Shown: positions 24,741 to 34,904, numbered from the stretch's first letter. The stretch is DNA of 64,000 bases from Aquipuribacter hungaricus (GCF_042663885.1 NZ_JBHSXV010000001.1); one strand, 5' to 3'. Translations and numbers: made by a program. The notes: generated by a model from the letters alone, not told the origin.

Positions 24741-26744
24741 CTTGACCCGGGTGAGCGAGGGCCGGCCGCCGCTGACGGCGCCGGTGGCGATCGGCACCAG
24801 CTGGAACGGCCCGGCGAGGGGGACGATGCGCTGGCGCACGCCCTGGCCGACCTCCCACGGGAAGCCCGCCCAGGCCTGGACCTCCGCGTCGGTGGGCAGC
24901 TCCCAGAACAGCCGCATCACCGAGGTGAGGGCGAGGTGGACGTCCACGTGCAGGTACGGGTTCTGCCGGTCGACGGGCAGGTGGTCGACGTAGGCGTCCA
25001 CCGTGCGCCACACCAGCGGCAGCCCCCAGGCCTCGACGGCCTCCTTGCGGCCCGGCTTGAGGACGGGCACCACGCCGTCGGGCGTCTCGTCGTAGCGGGT
25101 GAGGGTGCCGTGGTCACCGGAGCAGAAGATCTCGATGAGCGCGAACTGCGCGATGCCCAGCGGCGAGCCGCCCGGTCGCAGGCTGTCCGGCAGGTAGGCG
25201 GGCCCGCCGACCGGCACCCGGTCCTCGCCGGTGGGGACCGCGTCGCCGCGGGAGTCGAAGAAGTACGCCTCGCGGTGACCGGCCCACGGCGAGGCGCTGG
25301 CGTCCAGGCCGAAGAACAGGCCGTGCGACAGGGCCGAGCCCTCGGTCTCCTGCTGCAGCTCCAGCAGCACGTCGTGCTGCGTGCCCCGCCAGCCGACGTC
25401 GACGAAGGCGTGCGGGGTCCCGTCGAGCAGGCCCTGCTCGTGCAGGTACCGCATGACGACCGCGCGGTGGCCCTCCTGCGCCGCGGCCAGGGTGCCGTCG
25501 GCCTCGATCCGGTCGAGGGTCTCGAACAGCGGGCGACGCTGGGTCGTCGAGCGCCACACGTCGGGCCCGGCGCCGGAGGCGGCGACCACCCGCTCGACGA
25601 CGTCCGCAGCCAGCCCGGTCCGCTCGAGGATGTCGATGTTGCTCACCCCGTCCGAGGACAGCCCGATGAGGCTGTGCCAGACCTGCGGGTTCTTCGTGGG
25701 GCTGGCGACCACCCGGTTCCACACCAGGCGGCTGGCGTAGAGGTAGTGCAGCTCCACGTCGATGCCGAGCCGGGGGGCCAGGCGCTCGGCGATGCGCAGC
25801 AGCACCTGGCCGTCGCGGGCGACGAAGTAGACCCGTCGCAGCCCCTCGGCCTCGGCCCGGCGGAGCACCCAGGTGACGAACGCGGTGAGCACGGGCGCCA
25901 TGACGCCTGCGGCGACCCCGACCAGGGCCTCCTCGCGCTCCCCCTGCGGCTCCACGTGCAGGCGGGCGAGCCGCGAGGCGCCGGCCATCCCGGCGGTGAG
26001 GCCGTCGGTGGAGGTGCGGTGGCGCTGCAGCGCCTGCTCGTAGCGGGTGGGGTTGGCCGCGGGCAGGAACACGCTGCGCACCCCGGCGCTGGTGGCGCCC
26101 TTGACGTCGGCGCGCAGGTCGTTGCCGTGGTGCAGCAGCGAGCCGGCGGGCACGCCCTCGGCGTCGGCGACGACGCCGTACAGCCCCCCGCTGCGCTTGG
26201 TCTCCCCGTGCGCGTGCGAGACGTAGAGGACGTCGCCGGGCAGGAACAGGCCGTGATGGACGAGCTGGTCCTCGATGAACTGCGCGGGCAGGTACATGTC
26301 GCTGACGTAGACGACGGACCCGGTGCGGCTGCGGTGCTCCTGGACCAGGCGGACGCCGGCGGGCACGGGCTGCAGCAGCCCGGCCTCGACCTCCATCTCC
26401 AGCTCCGCCAGGGCCTCCCGGGCCTCGCGCGGCAGCCCGAGGGCGGCGACGAGCTCGGTGCAGATCCGCTCGAGGGTGGTCTCGGCGCGGTGCCAGTGCA
26501 GCGCCCGGCTCTCCGCCCACGCGCGTGCCTGGCTGTAGGCCTGGGGCGAGCAGGCCACGAGCCCGCGCTCCACGGCGCGCCGCCCGACCAGGTCGAACAC
26601 CGCCGCGGGCGGGCTCACCGCGCGCACGAGCACGGTCTCGAAGACGTCGAACGTGACGACCTCGTCGCGGGGGCCGCCGGCCGCCGTGCCCGTGGCCCCG
26701 AGGGCCTCGACGTTCTCCGCGCCTGCTGCAGTCCCGGTGTCCAC
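24687..26744 (-). CDS. COG5610-type HAD-superfamily protein, probably truncated by frameshift
   Basis: The 685-residue protein opens with a HAD hydrolase domain. Motif I is VVTFDVFETVLV (residues about 30-41), motif II VVYVSDMYL, and the acidic motif IV is HHGNDLRADVKGA. A large C-terminal domain (about 330-660) includes RRVYFVARDGQVLLRIA and FVDVGWRGTQHDVL. Relatives often occur with polysaccharide genes, but none are adjacent here. GTG 26744 was chosen as start. The last 17 codons have atypical third positions; the natural end appears to continue in another frame to 24559. It separates smpB from ssrA. Confidence 0.75.
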   Translation of the reverse strand: MDTGTAAGAENVEALGATGTAAGGPRDEVVTFDVFETVLVRAVSPPAAVFDLVGRRAVERGLVACSPQAYSQARAWAESRALHWHRAETTLERICTELVAALGLPREAREALAELEMEVEAGLLQPVPAGVRLVQEHRSRTGSVVYVSDMYLPAQFIEDQLVHHGLFLPGDVLYVSHAHGETKRSGGLYGVVADAEGVPAGSLLHHGNDLRADVKGATSAGVRSVFLPAANPTRYEQALQRHRTSTDGLTAGMAGASRLARLHVEPQGEREEALVGVAAGVMAPVLTAFVTWVLRRAEAEGLRRVYFVARDGQVLLRIAERLAPRLGIDVELHYLYASRLVWNRVVASPTKNPQVWHSLIGLSSDGVSNIDILERTGLAADVVERVVAASGAGPDVWRSTTQRRPLFETLDRIEADGTLAAAQEGHRAVVMRYLHEQGLLDGTPHAFVDVGWRGTQHDVLLELQQETEGSALSHGLFFGLDASASPWAGHREAYFFDSRGDAVPTGEDRVPVGGPAYLPDSLRPGGSPLGIAQFALIEIFCSGDHGTLTRYDETPDGVVPVLKPGRKEAVEAWGLPLVWRTVDAYVDHLPVDRQNPYLHVDVHLALTSVMRLFWELPTDAEVQAWAGFPWEVGQGVRQRIVPLAGPFQLVPIATGAVSGGRPSLTRVKHSTGGRSAPSGRPRRSG

Positions 26745-26800
26745 GCGCTGATCCTGCCGGACGCCGGAGGGCCGTGAGGTCCTCCGACCGGTCCGGGTGC

Positions 26801-27277
26801 TCAGCCCTGGCGCTTGCGGACCTCGCCGACGGCCCGGTCGGTCTCGCGCTGGTCCTGCCGCTCGCGCAGCGTCTGCCGCTTGTCGTAGGCCTTCTTGCCC
26901 TTGGCGACGGCGATCTCGACCTTGGCGTGGCTGCCCTTGAAGTACAGCTGCAGCGGGACGATCGTCAGCCCGGTGCCGGACATGGCGCCCATGAGCTTCT
27001 CGATCTCGCGCCGGTGCAGCAGGAGCTTGCGGCGGCGCCGGGCGGCATGGTTGGTCCACGTGCCCTGCGTGTACTCGGGGATGTGGACGCCCTCGAGCCA
27101 CACCTCGCCGTCCTCGACCGTCGCGTAGCCGTCGAGCAGGCTCGCCCGACCGGCACGCAACGACTTGACCTCGGTCCCCCAGAGGACCATGCCGGCCTCG
27201 AAGGTGTCCTCGATGTGGTAGTCGTGACGTGCTTTGCGGTTGCTGGCGACGACGGTGCGCCCCGGGTCAGCGGGCAT
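26801..27277 (-). CDS. smpB: SsrA-binding protein SmpB
   Basis: Partner of tmRNA in trans-translation. NRKARHDYHIEDTFEAG, LWGTEVKSLRAGRASL, FLEGVHI-like WLEGVHIPEY and the C-terminal KGKKAYDKRQTLRER helix are diagnostic. Length 158 is normal. It is downstream of the M23 peptidase gene and upstream of the COG5610 gene and ssrA on the same strand. Confidence 0.96.
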   Translation of the reverse strand: MPADPGRTVVASNRKARHDYHIEDTFEAGMVLWGTEVKSLRAGRASLLDGYATVEDGEVWLEGVHIPEYTQGTWTNHAARRRRKLLLHRREIEKLMGAMSGTGLTIVPLQLYFKGSHAKVEIAVAKGKKAYDKRQTLRERQDQRETDRAVGEVRKRQG

Positions 27278-27357
27278 CGGACCATTCTGCCCGACGGGCG
27301 CCGTCCGGCCCTACCGGGTTCCCGGGGGCCGCCGTCGGAGGCGCTGCAGCGACCCGG

Positions 27358-28791
27358 TCAGAGGTAGCGCATCGGGTCGACCGGCGTGCCCGCGACCCGG
27401 GTCTCCAGGTGCAGGTGGCAGCCGGTCGAGCTGCCCGTGGTGCCGATGTAGCCGATGTAGCCGATGACCTGACCGCGGGTGACGTTCCCGCTGGTGACGG
27501 CGAAGCGGCTCTGGTGGGCGTAGGCGGTGGCGAGCGAGCTGCCACCGACGTTGCCGTGGGAGATGACGGTGAAGTTGCCGTAGCCGCCGCCCCAGCCCGC
27601 GGACACGATGCGGCCGTCGGCGGCCGCGCGGATCGGGCTGCCGCACGGGGCGGCGAAGTCGGTGCCGGTGTGGAGCTTGCGGACCCCGGTGATGGGGTGG
27701 ATGCGGTACCCGAACTGCGAGGAGATCCGCCCGTCGGAGGGCCGGAGCAGGAAGCCGTCGCTCGCGGGCGGGGCCGGTGCGGCCGGCGGGCGCGGGGCGG
27801 CGCGCACCGGCGGCGGGGGCGGCGGCACCGGGCGGTTGTTCGCGGCCGCCTCGGCGCGCTGGCGGGCGATCTCGGCCTGGCGCTGGCGCTCGGCCTCGGC
27901 GACGCGCTGGCGCTCCGCCTCCGCCTCGGCCGCGGCGACCCGCTGGCGCTCGAGCTCGGCCTGGCGCTCGGCCTCGGCGATGGCGGCGAGCTGGGCCTCC
28001 AGCCGGTCGCCCTCGGCCTCGAGGGCGGCGATGTCCGCCTCCTCCGCGGCCTTGGCGGCGGCGAACTGGGCGACGGCCTCGTCCTCGGCGGTGACGAGGG
28101 TCTGCAGCGCGGCCTGGGCGTCGCGGGCGGCGTCCTCGGCGGCCTCGGTGGCGAGCACCTGCTCCGCAGCCAGGCGCTTGAGCTCCTCGACCCGCTCCCG
28201 CTCGGCGGTGAGCCGGGCCTCGGCGTTGCGGATGTCGACCTGCTGCACGCGCAGCCGGGACAGCGCCTGGTTCTGGCTGCGGCGGGCGACGGCGGCGAAG
28301 GCCACCATGTCGGCGTAGTCGCCGGCGCTCTCGGCCTCGACGAGGATCGTCAGCGGCGTGAAGCCGGAGCCCTGGTAGACCTCGCGCGCGACGCTGGCCA
28401 CGACCTTCTCGGTGGCGTCGGCCTGGCCGGTGCGCTCGGTGAGCGCGAGCCCGGCCGCGGTGACGGCGGCCTCGGCGAGCGACAGCTCCTCGGCCAGCTC
28501 GGCGTCGCGCTGCCGGGCGGCGGACGCCTCGGCCTGCGCCTGGTCGACCGCGGCGCGGGCGCCGGGCTGCTGGGCCTGCAGGCCCGCCAGCCGGTCGGAC
28601 GCGGCGGCGAGCTCGGCGCTGACGTGGGTCAGGTCGTCGCGCGCGGACTGCAGGCCCTGCTCGACCTGGCCCTGCCGCTCCTCCACCTCGTCCCGGTCGC
28701 CGGGCGTGGTCGCGGCGGCGGACAGGCCGGGAGCCGCCACCACCGCGGCGAGCAGCAGGACGCTGCAGGCTGCTGTCAGGTGGTGTCGCAC
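27358..28791 (-). CDS. Secreted coiled-coil M23 peptidase (EnvC-like murein hydrolase)
   Basis: The 477-residue protein starts with a signal peptide (ACSVLLLAAVVAAPGLSAAA). About 300 residues of coiled coil rich in Ala/Glu/Gln/Arg follow, then a Pro-rich linker. The C-terminal M23 (LytM) domain has HTGTDFAAPCG (zinc His and Asp), GNFTVISHGN and the final HLHLE. The H-x(n)-D and HxH ligands are present, so it may be catalytically active. Its position directly after ftsX suggests it is the partner that FtsEX activates to split septal peptidoglycan. Confidence 0.9.
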   Translation of the reverse strand: MRHHLTAACSVLLLAAVVAAPGLSAAATTPGDRDEVEERQGQVEQGLQSARDDLTHVSAELAAASDRLAGLQAQQPGARAAVDQAQAEASAARQRDAELAEELSLAEAAVTAAGLALTERTGQADATEKVVASVAREVYQGSGFTPLTILVEAESAGDYADMVAFAAVARRSQNQALSRLRVQQVDIRNAEARLTAERERVEELKRLAAEQVLATEAAEDAARDAQAALQTLVTAEDEAVAQFAAAKAAEEADIAALEAEGDRLEAQLAAIAEAERQAELERQRVAAAEAEAERQRVAEAERQRQAEIARQRAEAAANNRPVPPPPPPVRAAPRPPAAPAPPASDGFLLRPSDGRISSQFGYRIHPITGVRKLHTGTDFAAPCGSPIRAAADGRIVSAGWGGGYGNFTVISHGNVGGSSLATAYAHQSRFAVTSGNVTRGQVIGYIGYIGTTGSSTGCHLHLETRVAGTPVDPMRYL

Positions 28792-28890
28792 GGTCGGTCC
28801 TCCGGGGTGTCGGGTGTCGTGCGGGAGCGTCGCTGCTGTCCGGTGCGCCGGCCGACGCCCACGACAGGTGTCGGCACGGCCGTGCCCTTC

Positions 28891-29805
28891 CTACACCCTG
28901 AGGTAGCGCTCGAGGGTTATCAGGGAGGACACGCCCGCCAGCAGGATGCCCACCGCGAGCAGGACCGGCACCACGAGCAGGGCGTCGCCGGTGCTCACGA
29001 GGCCGCCGATGTTGAACCGGTTGCCGACGTAGTCCTGGACGAACACGCGCGTGAAGCCGACGAGGAACCCGCTGGCCAGCACCGCCCCGACGGTCGCGGC
29101 GAAGATCCCCTCGAGCATGAACGGCAGCTGGATGAAGAACTTGCTGGCGCCCACCAGGCGCATGATCCCGATCTCGCGCCTGCGGTTGAAGGCGGCCAGG
29201 CGGATCGTCGTGGCCACGAGCAGCGTCGCGGCGATGAGCATGATCCCGGCGAAGAACCACGCGAACGCGGTCGCACCGTTGAGGAAGCGGAACAGCCCGA
29301 CGAAGAGCTCGCGCTGGTCGTCGACGGACTCCACGCCGAGCTGCCCGTCGAAGCGGGACGCCACGACGGCGGAGTCCTCGGGGTCGACCAGCTGGATCCG
29401 GTAGGACTCCGGGAGCTGGTCGGCGGTGAGGTTCTCCGTGATCGGGGAGCCCTCGAACTGCTCGAGGAAGCGCTCGTAGGCCTCCTCCTTGGACTCGTAC
29501 GTGTACTCCTCGATGAGCGGCGCGACGTCGCCGGTGGTCAGCGTGGCGACGATCTCGTCGCGCTGGGCCTGGGTGACCTCGCCGTCGGCGCAGGAGACCG
29601 CGGTGCTCTCTTCGCCGCAGAGGAACACCGACACCTGGATCTCGTCGTAGAGGACGGAGCGGAGCTCGTTGACCTGGCGCTGGAAGAGCAGGCCGGAGCC
29701 GAGGAAGAACAGCGACACCGCGGTGACGATGACGACGGAGATGGTCACGGAGAGGTTGCGCCAGAGGCCGACGCCGATCTCCGTGAGGACGAACCGTGCC
29801 CTCAT
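28891..29805 (-). CDS. ftsX: Cell division protein FtsX
   Basis: Integral membrane subunit of the FtsEX ABC-type complex. One helix near the N-terminus (LSVTISVVIVTAVSLFFLGS) is followed by a large extracellular loop with two cysteines (FLCGEE, VSCADG). Three C-terminal helices include the conserved RREIGIMRLVGAS coupling region. It has 304 residues. The ATG start overlaps the ftsE stop (ATGA). The loop is expected to contact the M23 peptidase encoded next. Confidence 0.95.
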   Translation of the reverse strand: MRARFVLTEIGVGLWRNLSVTISVVIVTAVSLFFLGSGLLFQRQVNELRSVLYDEIQVSVFLCGEESTAVSCADGEVTQAQRDEIVATLTTGDVAPLIEEYTYESKEEAYERFLEQFEGSPITENLTADQLPESYRIQLVDPEDSAVVASRFDGQLGVESVDDQRELFVGLFRFLNGATAFAWFFAGIMLIAATLLVATTIRLAAFNRRREIGIMRLVGASKFFIQLPFMLEGIFAATVGAVLASGFLVGFTRVFVQDYVGNRFNIGGLVSTGDALLVVPVLLAVGILLAGVSSLITLERYLRV

Positions 29806-30491
29806 GCCGTGCTCCCGTAGACGCCGCGGGCCTCGTCGCGGATGACGACGCCCTCCTCGAGCTGGATGACCCGCTTGCGCATCTGGTCGACCATCTCGTC
29901 GTCGTGGGTCGCCATGACCACGGTCGTGCCGGTCTTGTTGATGCGGTCGAGCAGCTTCATGATCCCGACGCTGGTCGTGGGGTCGAGGTTCCCGGTCGGC
30001 TCGTCGGCGAGCAGGATCGCCGGGCGGTTGACGAAGGCGCGGGCGATGGCCACGCGCTGCTGCTCGCCGCCGGACAGCTCGTCGGGCAGGCGGTCGGCCT
30101 TGCCGTCGAGGCCGACGAGCTGGAGCACCTCGGGCACGGTCCGGTCGATGACGTGCTTGGGCTTGCCGATGACCTGCAGCGCGAAGGCGATGTTCTCGCC
30201 GGCGGACTTGTTGGGCAGCAGGCGGAAGTCCTGGAACACGACGCCGAGCTGGCGGCGGAAGCGCGGGACCTTCCACGACGCGAGCTTGGCCAGGTCGCGG
30301 CCGGCCACGTGGACGGTGCCGGTGTTGGCCCGCTCCTCCTTGAGGCACAGGCGCAGGAAGCTGGACTTGCCGGAGCCGGACGCCCCGACGAGGAACACGA
30401 ACTCGCCGCGGTCGATGTTGAGCGTCACGTCGTCGAGCGCAGCACGCTGCTTGGCCTTGTAGACCTTGGTCACGTTGTCGAACCGGATCAC
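29802..30491 (-). CDS. ftsE: Cell division ATP-binding protein FtsE
   Basis: ABC ATPase of 229 residues. Walker A GASGSGKSS, signature LSGGEQQRVAIARA, Walker B ILLADEPTGNLD and the H-loop ATHD are all present. It pairs with FtsX to control septal murein hydrolysis. The start is GTG at 30491. A 260-bp gap upstream separates it from the LAXTG protein gene. Confidence 0.96.
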   Translation of the reverse strand: MIRFDNVTKVYKAKQRAALDDVTLNIDRGEFVFLVGASGSGKSSFLRLCLKEERANTGTVHVAGRDLAKLASWKVPRFRRQLGVVFQDFRLLPNKSAGENIAFALQVIGKPKHVIDRTVPEVLQLVGLDGKADRLPDELSGGEQQRVAIARAFVNRPAILLADEPTGNLDPTTSVGIMKLLDRINKTGTTVVMATHDDEMVDQMRKRVIQLEEGVVIRDEARGVYGSTA

Positions 30492-30644
30492 GGCACACCC
30501 AGCGGTCGGGGACAGGACAGGCCCGGTAGGTCACAAGATCCACCTGGCCGACCACCGATGGTAAGCCCGGGGGCGGGGCTGGTCCGACGAGCCCGGTGCC
30601 AGGGCGCGCCGTCCCTGCCGGTCCCGACCCCCGGGACAGCAGCA

Positions 30645-30673
30645 GCCCGCCCCCGCGGTGCGCGGGGACGGGC
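30645..30673 (-). terminator. Hairpin downstream of the LAXTG surface-protein gene
   Basis: Twelve-base arms (30645-30656 and 30662-30673) pair with one mismatch around a 5-base loop. It lies about 80 bp after the stop of the 30752-32053 gene and upstream of ftsE. Confidence 0.65.
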
Positions 30674-30702
30674 CTGCCCGGGACGGTGCCCGGGTACTGC
30701 TG

Positions 30703-30738
30703 GTGGTGCTTGTGGTGCTTGTGGTGCTTGTGGTGCTC
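30703..30738. repeat. Four 9-bp tandem repeats in the 3' UTR of the LAXTG gene
   Basis: GTGGTGCTT occurs three times exactly and once with a final C (30703-30738). It is non-coding, 13 bp past the stop codon. A looser run of the same words follows the LVIVD gene at about 21334-21362. Confidence 0.8.
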
Positions 30739-30751
30739 AGTGGTGCTGCGG

Positions 30752-32053
30752 TCAGTGGCGTCGCGTCCGGCCGGAGGTGCCGGCCAGGGCGGTCATCGCA
30801 CCGCCGGCGACGACGAGCACGCCGGCGATCGCGGCGATGGTCCAGGCCTCGACGCCGGTGCGCGCGAGGACCCGGGCGTTGTCACGGGGCTGCTGGGTGG
30901 TGCCGGCGCGGACCGTCGCGCGGGGCGACGTACCGGGCGACGTGGCGGGCGCGGCGGCCGGGGTCGTCGACTGCCCCGGGAGGGGGGTGGCCGGCGTGCT
31001 GGCCGGGGCCGGGCTGGCCGGGGTGGTGGCCGGCGCGGGGCTTTCCGGCGTGCTCGGGGTGGCCGACGGGGTCTCCGACGCGGGGCTCGACGGCTGCTCG
31101 GACGGGTTCTCCGAGGGGTTCTCCGACGGGTTCTCGGACGGGTTCTCGGAAGCCGGGCCCGAGGGCTCCTCCGACGGGACGACGCAGCCGATGCCGCCGC
31201 CCCAGTTGGCGACCATGCGCCGGTCGGCGGTGATCGGCGAGTAGGACGGGCCGCGCGGGGTGCGGGCGCCGTCGTAGACGTCATCGCTGGTGTACAGGTC
31301 GGACTGCCCGTAGCACTCGGCCGGGGCGACCTCGAGGACGACCGAGGTCTGCTCGCCGGTGATGGTGTCGGTGTCGTGGTCGACGAAGACCTGCTGGCCG
31401 GAGGTGGCGAAGGAGGAGCCCTCGGCCTCGTAGGAGGCGAGCGAGAAGTCGTACCCGCAGCCGGCGGGCAGGACCACGCCGTCCTTGAGGGTGACCTCGG
31501 CGCGGACCATCATCGAGTCGATGCCGGCGGGCACGGGGCGCGAGAACCACTGCACGGCCAGCGGGCGGGTCCAGGACTCCGTCGAGCCGAGGCTCCTGGG
31601 GCCGTCGGCGAAGTACTCGTAGGAGAACAGCGTGCGCACGTCGGTGCCGTCGCCGACGCCGGGGCAGGCCACCTCGGGGGCGGACGCGGTGACGGAGGGC
31701 TCGCCCACCGGCAGCTCGGTCGCCGGCTCGTCGGTCGTGGGCGCACCGGAGGGGACGACCGTGGGCGCCTCGCTGGCGGTCTCGGTCTCCGTGACGGTCT
31801 CGGTGGCGCCCGGGAGGACGGTCTCCTCCGGCTCGGCCGGGGCCGACGGCTCCACGGTCGGGCCGCTGGTCGACTCGCTCTGCGACGGCTCGGCGGACGG
31901 GGCGACGGTGCCGCCGTCCGCGCTGTCGACGGCCAGGGACGCCGACGCCCCGGGGGCCACGACGCCCAGCCCGACGCCGGCCACCAGGGCGGCGCCGGCG
32001 AGCACGGACACGGAACGGCGCGAGCGCCGGCCGACACGCAGGGTGGTGTTCAT
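30752..32053 (-). CDS. Surface protein with LAXTG-type sortase signal
   Basis: The 433-residue protein has a signal peptide (SVSVLAGAALVAGVGLGVVAPGASA), a Thr/Glu/Pro-rich segment, a folded domain with three or four Cys (VACPGVGDGTDVRTLF, GCGYDFSLASYE, AECYGQSD, GIGCVVPSE), and an ENPS-repeat Pro-rich stalk. It ends VLARTGVEAWT, a hydrophobic helix and a basic tail. LARTG fits the LAXTG motif reported for class E sortases of high-GC Gram-positives; no sortase gene is in the window. The domain order is like that of the protein at 17848-19311. Position between ftsE and prfB recalls the proline-rich membrane protein gene at that place in Mycobacterium. Confidence 0.82.
   Translation of the reverse strand: MNTTLRVGRRSRRSVSVLAGAALVAGVGLGVVAPGASASLAVDSADGGTVAPSAEPSQSESTSGPTVEPSAPAEPEETVLPGATETVTETETASEAPTVVPSGAPTTDEPATELPVGEPSVTASAPEVACPGVGDGTDVRTLFSYEYFADGPRSLGSTESWTRPLAVQWFSRPVPAGIDSMMVRAEVTLKDGVVLPAGCGYDFSLASYEAEGSSFATSGQQVFVDHDTDTITGEQTSVVLEVAPAECYGQSDLYTSDDVYDGARTPRGPSYSPITADRRMVANWGGGIGCVVPSEEPSGPASENPSENPSENPSENPSEQPSSPASETPSATPSTPESPAPATTPASPAPASTPATPLPGQSTTPAAAPATSPGTSPRATVRAGTTQQPRDNARVLARTGVEAWTIAAIAGVLVVAGGAMTALAGTSGRTRRH
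31101..31148. repeat. Four 12-bp tandem repeats encoding ENPS
   Basis: Units 31101-31112, 31113-31124, 31125-31136 and 31137-31148 differ by one base at most from their neighbours. Each encodes Glu-Asn-Pro-Ser in the stalk of the LAXTG protein. Confidence 0.85.
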
Positions 32054-32273
32054 TGATCGCCTTCGTCCAGGTAGGGGTCTCGGTGGGCGCAGGCCAGGTC
32101 ACATGGTGACTGTCCGTATACCCGTTCTCGACGTTACCCCACCCGGACGCCGAGATAACCCTCCGCGGAGCCCGGGTGTGGACGGGGCAGCCGTCTGCCC
32201 TCGTGTCGTCACGCAGCGCGCACGCCGCAGTACCGCGGGTGCCTGGACCGAGCCCGCCGGCCCGGTCGACCGC

Positions 32274-33386
<1,113 letters not shown>

Positions 33387-33438
33387 GTCGGGGCAATCTA
33401 CGCGCCCACCGGCGCGCGTCCCCTCCCGGCAGCCGGGC

Positions 33439-34161
33439 CTACCCGCCGAAGGCGCTGGTCGGCAGGTCCCGCTCCCCCGCCAGGATCGCGGCGACGATGC
33501 GGTCGGCGACCTGCTCCGGGCGCAGGCCCTGCGGCAGCCTCGGCGCGCTCCCCGCGACCGGCCTGGTGGCCAGGCCGGTCTCGGTGTGGGGCGGCCGGGC
33601 GTCGACGACGCGGACCTTGGCCCGGCGCAGCTCCCCCGACGCGGCGGCCGCGAGCGCCCACGAGGCGGCCTTGCTCGCGGAGTAGGCGGCCATGTGCGCG
33701 GTGGGCTTCTCGGCCACGACGCCAGAGATGGTGACGAGGAACGCGTCGCCGGTCTCGGCCGCGGCCTCGGTGAGCGGTGCGGAGGCGGCCCTCAGCAGGC
33801 GCAGCGGCGCCAGCGCGTTGACGAGGAACAGCTCGTCGACGGTGTCGTCGTCCACCTCGGCGACCGGGCCGAAGGCGACGACACCGGCGGCGTGCACGAC
33901 GCCGGCGAGGCTGCCGTGCGCGTCGAGCGCGGCCTGGACGGCGCGGGCGGGGCCGTCGGGGGTGGTGAGGTCGACCGACGCGGTCGCCGCCCCGTCGATG
34001 CCGAGCGCGCGCAGGCGCTCCTCGTCGCGGCCGACGAGCGTCAGGCGGGCCCCGGCGTCGGCGAGGCCGCGGCTGACCAGGCGGCCCAGCCCCCCGGCGG
34101 CACCGGTGACCAGGACGGAGCGGCCGGACAGGTCCACGGCGGTATCGGCGGGCACGGGCAC
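33439..34161 (-). CDS. Short-chain dehydrogenase/reductase
   Basis: A 240-residue classical SDR. TGAAGGLGRLV is the NAD(P)-binding glycine motif, HAAGVV replaces NNAG, and the catalytic Ser (ISGVVAE) and YSASK give the Ser-Tyr-Lys set. Arg in LVGRDEER suggests NADP preference. Substrate is unknown. Divergent DUF1684 lies 122 bp away. Confidence 0.88.
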   Translation of the reverse strand: MPVPADTAVDLSGRSVLVTGAAGGLGRLVSRGLADAGARLTLVGRDEERLRALGIDGAATASVDLTTPDGPARAVQAALDAHGSLAGVVHAAGVVAFGPVAEVDDDTVDELFLVNALAPLRLLRAASAPLTEAAAETGDAFLVTISGVVAEKPTAHMAAYSASKAASWALAAAASGELRRAKVRVVDARPPHTETGLATRPVAGSAPRLPQGLRPEQVADRIVAAILAGERDLPTSAFGG

Positions 34162-34283
34162 ACCGTCACACGGGGCCGTCCGACCCGCACCCCGGCCGGT
34201 CCGGCGCCGCGCTCGCGCCCCGCTCCCGGCTCGACGTGGACCGCGACCCGCGTCGTGCGCGCCGCGTGTGCCAGCCTCGGGCC

Positions 34284-34904
34284 ATGACGGCGATCAAGGT
34301 CCTGGACTGGCGGCGGCGCGTGCGGGAGGCCTACGCCCTGGCGCGGGAGGCCGACGACCCGGCCGCCGGGCACACCGCGTGGTGCGCCGCCCGCGACGAG
34401 CTGTTCGCCTCGCACCCGGCGACCCCGCTGTCGCCCACTGCCCGGCGCGGCTTCACGGGGCTGCCCGTGGCGCCGTACGACCCGGCCTGGCGGCACGAGG
34501 TCGAGGTGCTGCCCGCGCCCGAGCACCGGATGGAGGTGCCGACCGGCACCGACGGCGTCGTCCCGTTCGACCGGGTCGGCGCGGTCGAGCAGCCCGGGGT
34601 CGGCCGGCTCGACGTCTGGTGGCTCGCCTCCTACGGCGGCGGCCTGTTCCTGCCGCTGCGCGACGGGCTCGCCGGGCAGCCCGGCGGGACGTTCGGCGGC
34701 GGCCGCTACGTGCTCGACACCGTCAAGGGCGCCGACCTCGGCGGGGCCGGGACGACCCTCGTCGTCGACCTCAACTTCGCCTACAACCCCTCGTGCGCCT
34801 ACGACGCCGCCTGGGCCTGCCCGCTCGCCCCGGGCGGCAACACGGTGCAGACGCCGGTGCCGGTCGGCGAGCTCATGCCGGAGGGCGGCTGGCCCGAGGG
34901 CTGA
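34284..34904 (+). CDS. DUF1684 family protein
   Basis: The 206-residue protein begins with WRRRVREAYALARE...AARDELFASHPATPL. It continues with YDPAWRHEV, GLFLPLRDG and the strongly conserved LVVDLNFAYNPSCAYDAAW (Tyr-Asn-Pro-Ser-Cys), the DUF1684 hallmark. Function is unknown. The ATG at 34284 fits the family start. Confidence 0.87.
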   Translation: MTAIKVLDWRRRVREAYALAREADDPAAGHTAWCAARDELFASHPATPLSPTARRGFTGLPVAPYDPAWRHEVEVLPAPEHRMEVPTGTDGVVPFDRVGAVEQPGVGRLDVWWLASYGGGLFLPLRDGLAGQPGGTFGGGRYVLDTVKGADLGGAGTTLVVDLNFAYNPSCAYDAAWACPLAPGGNTVQTPVPVGELMPEGGWPEG

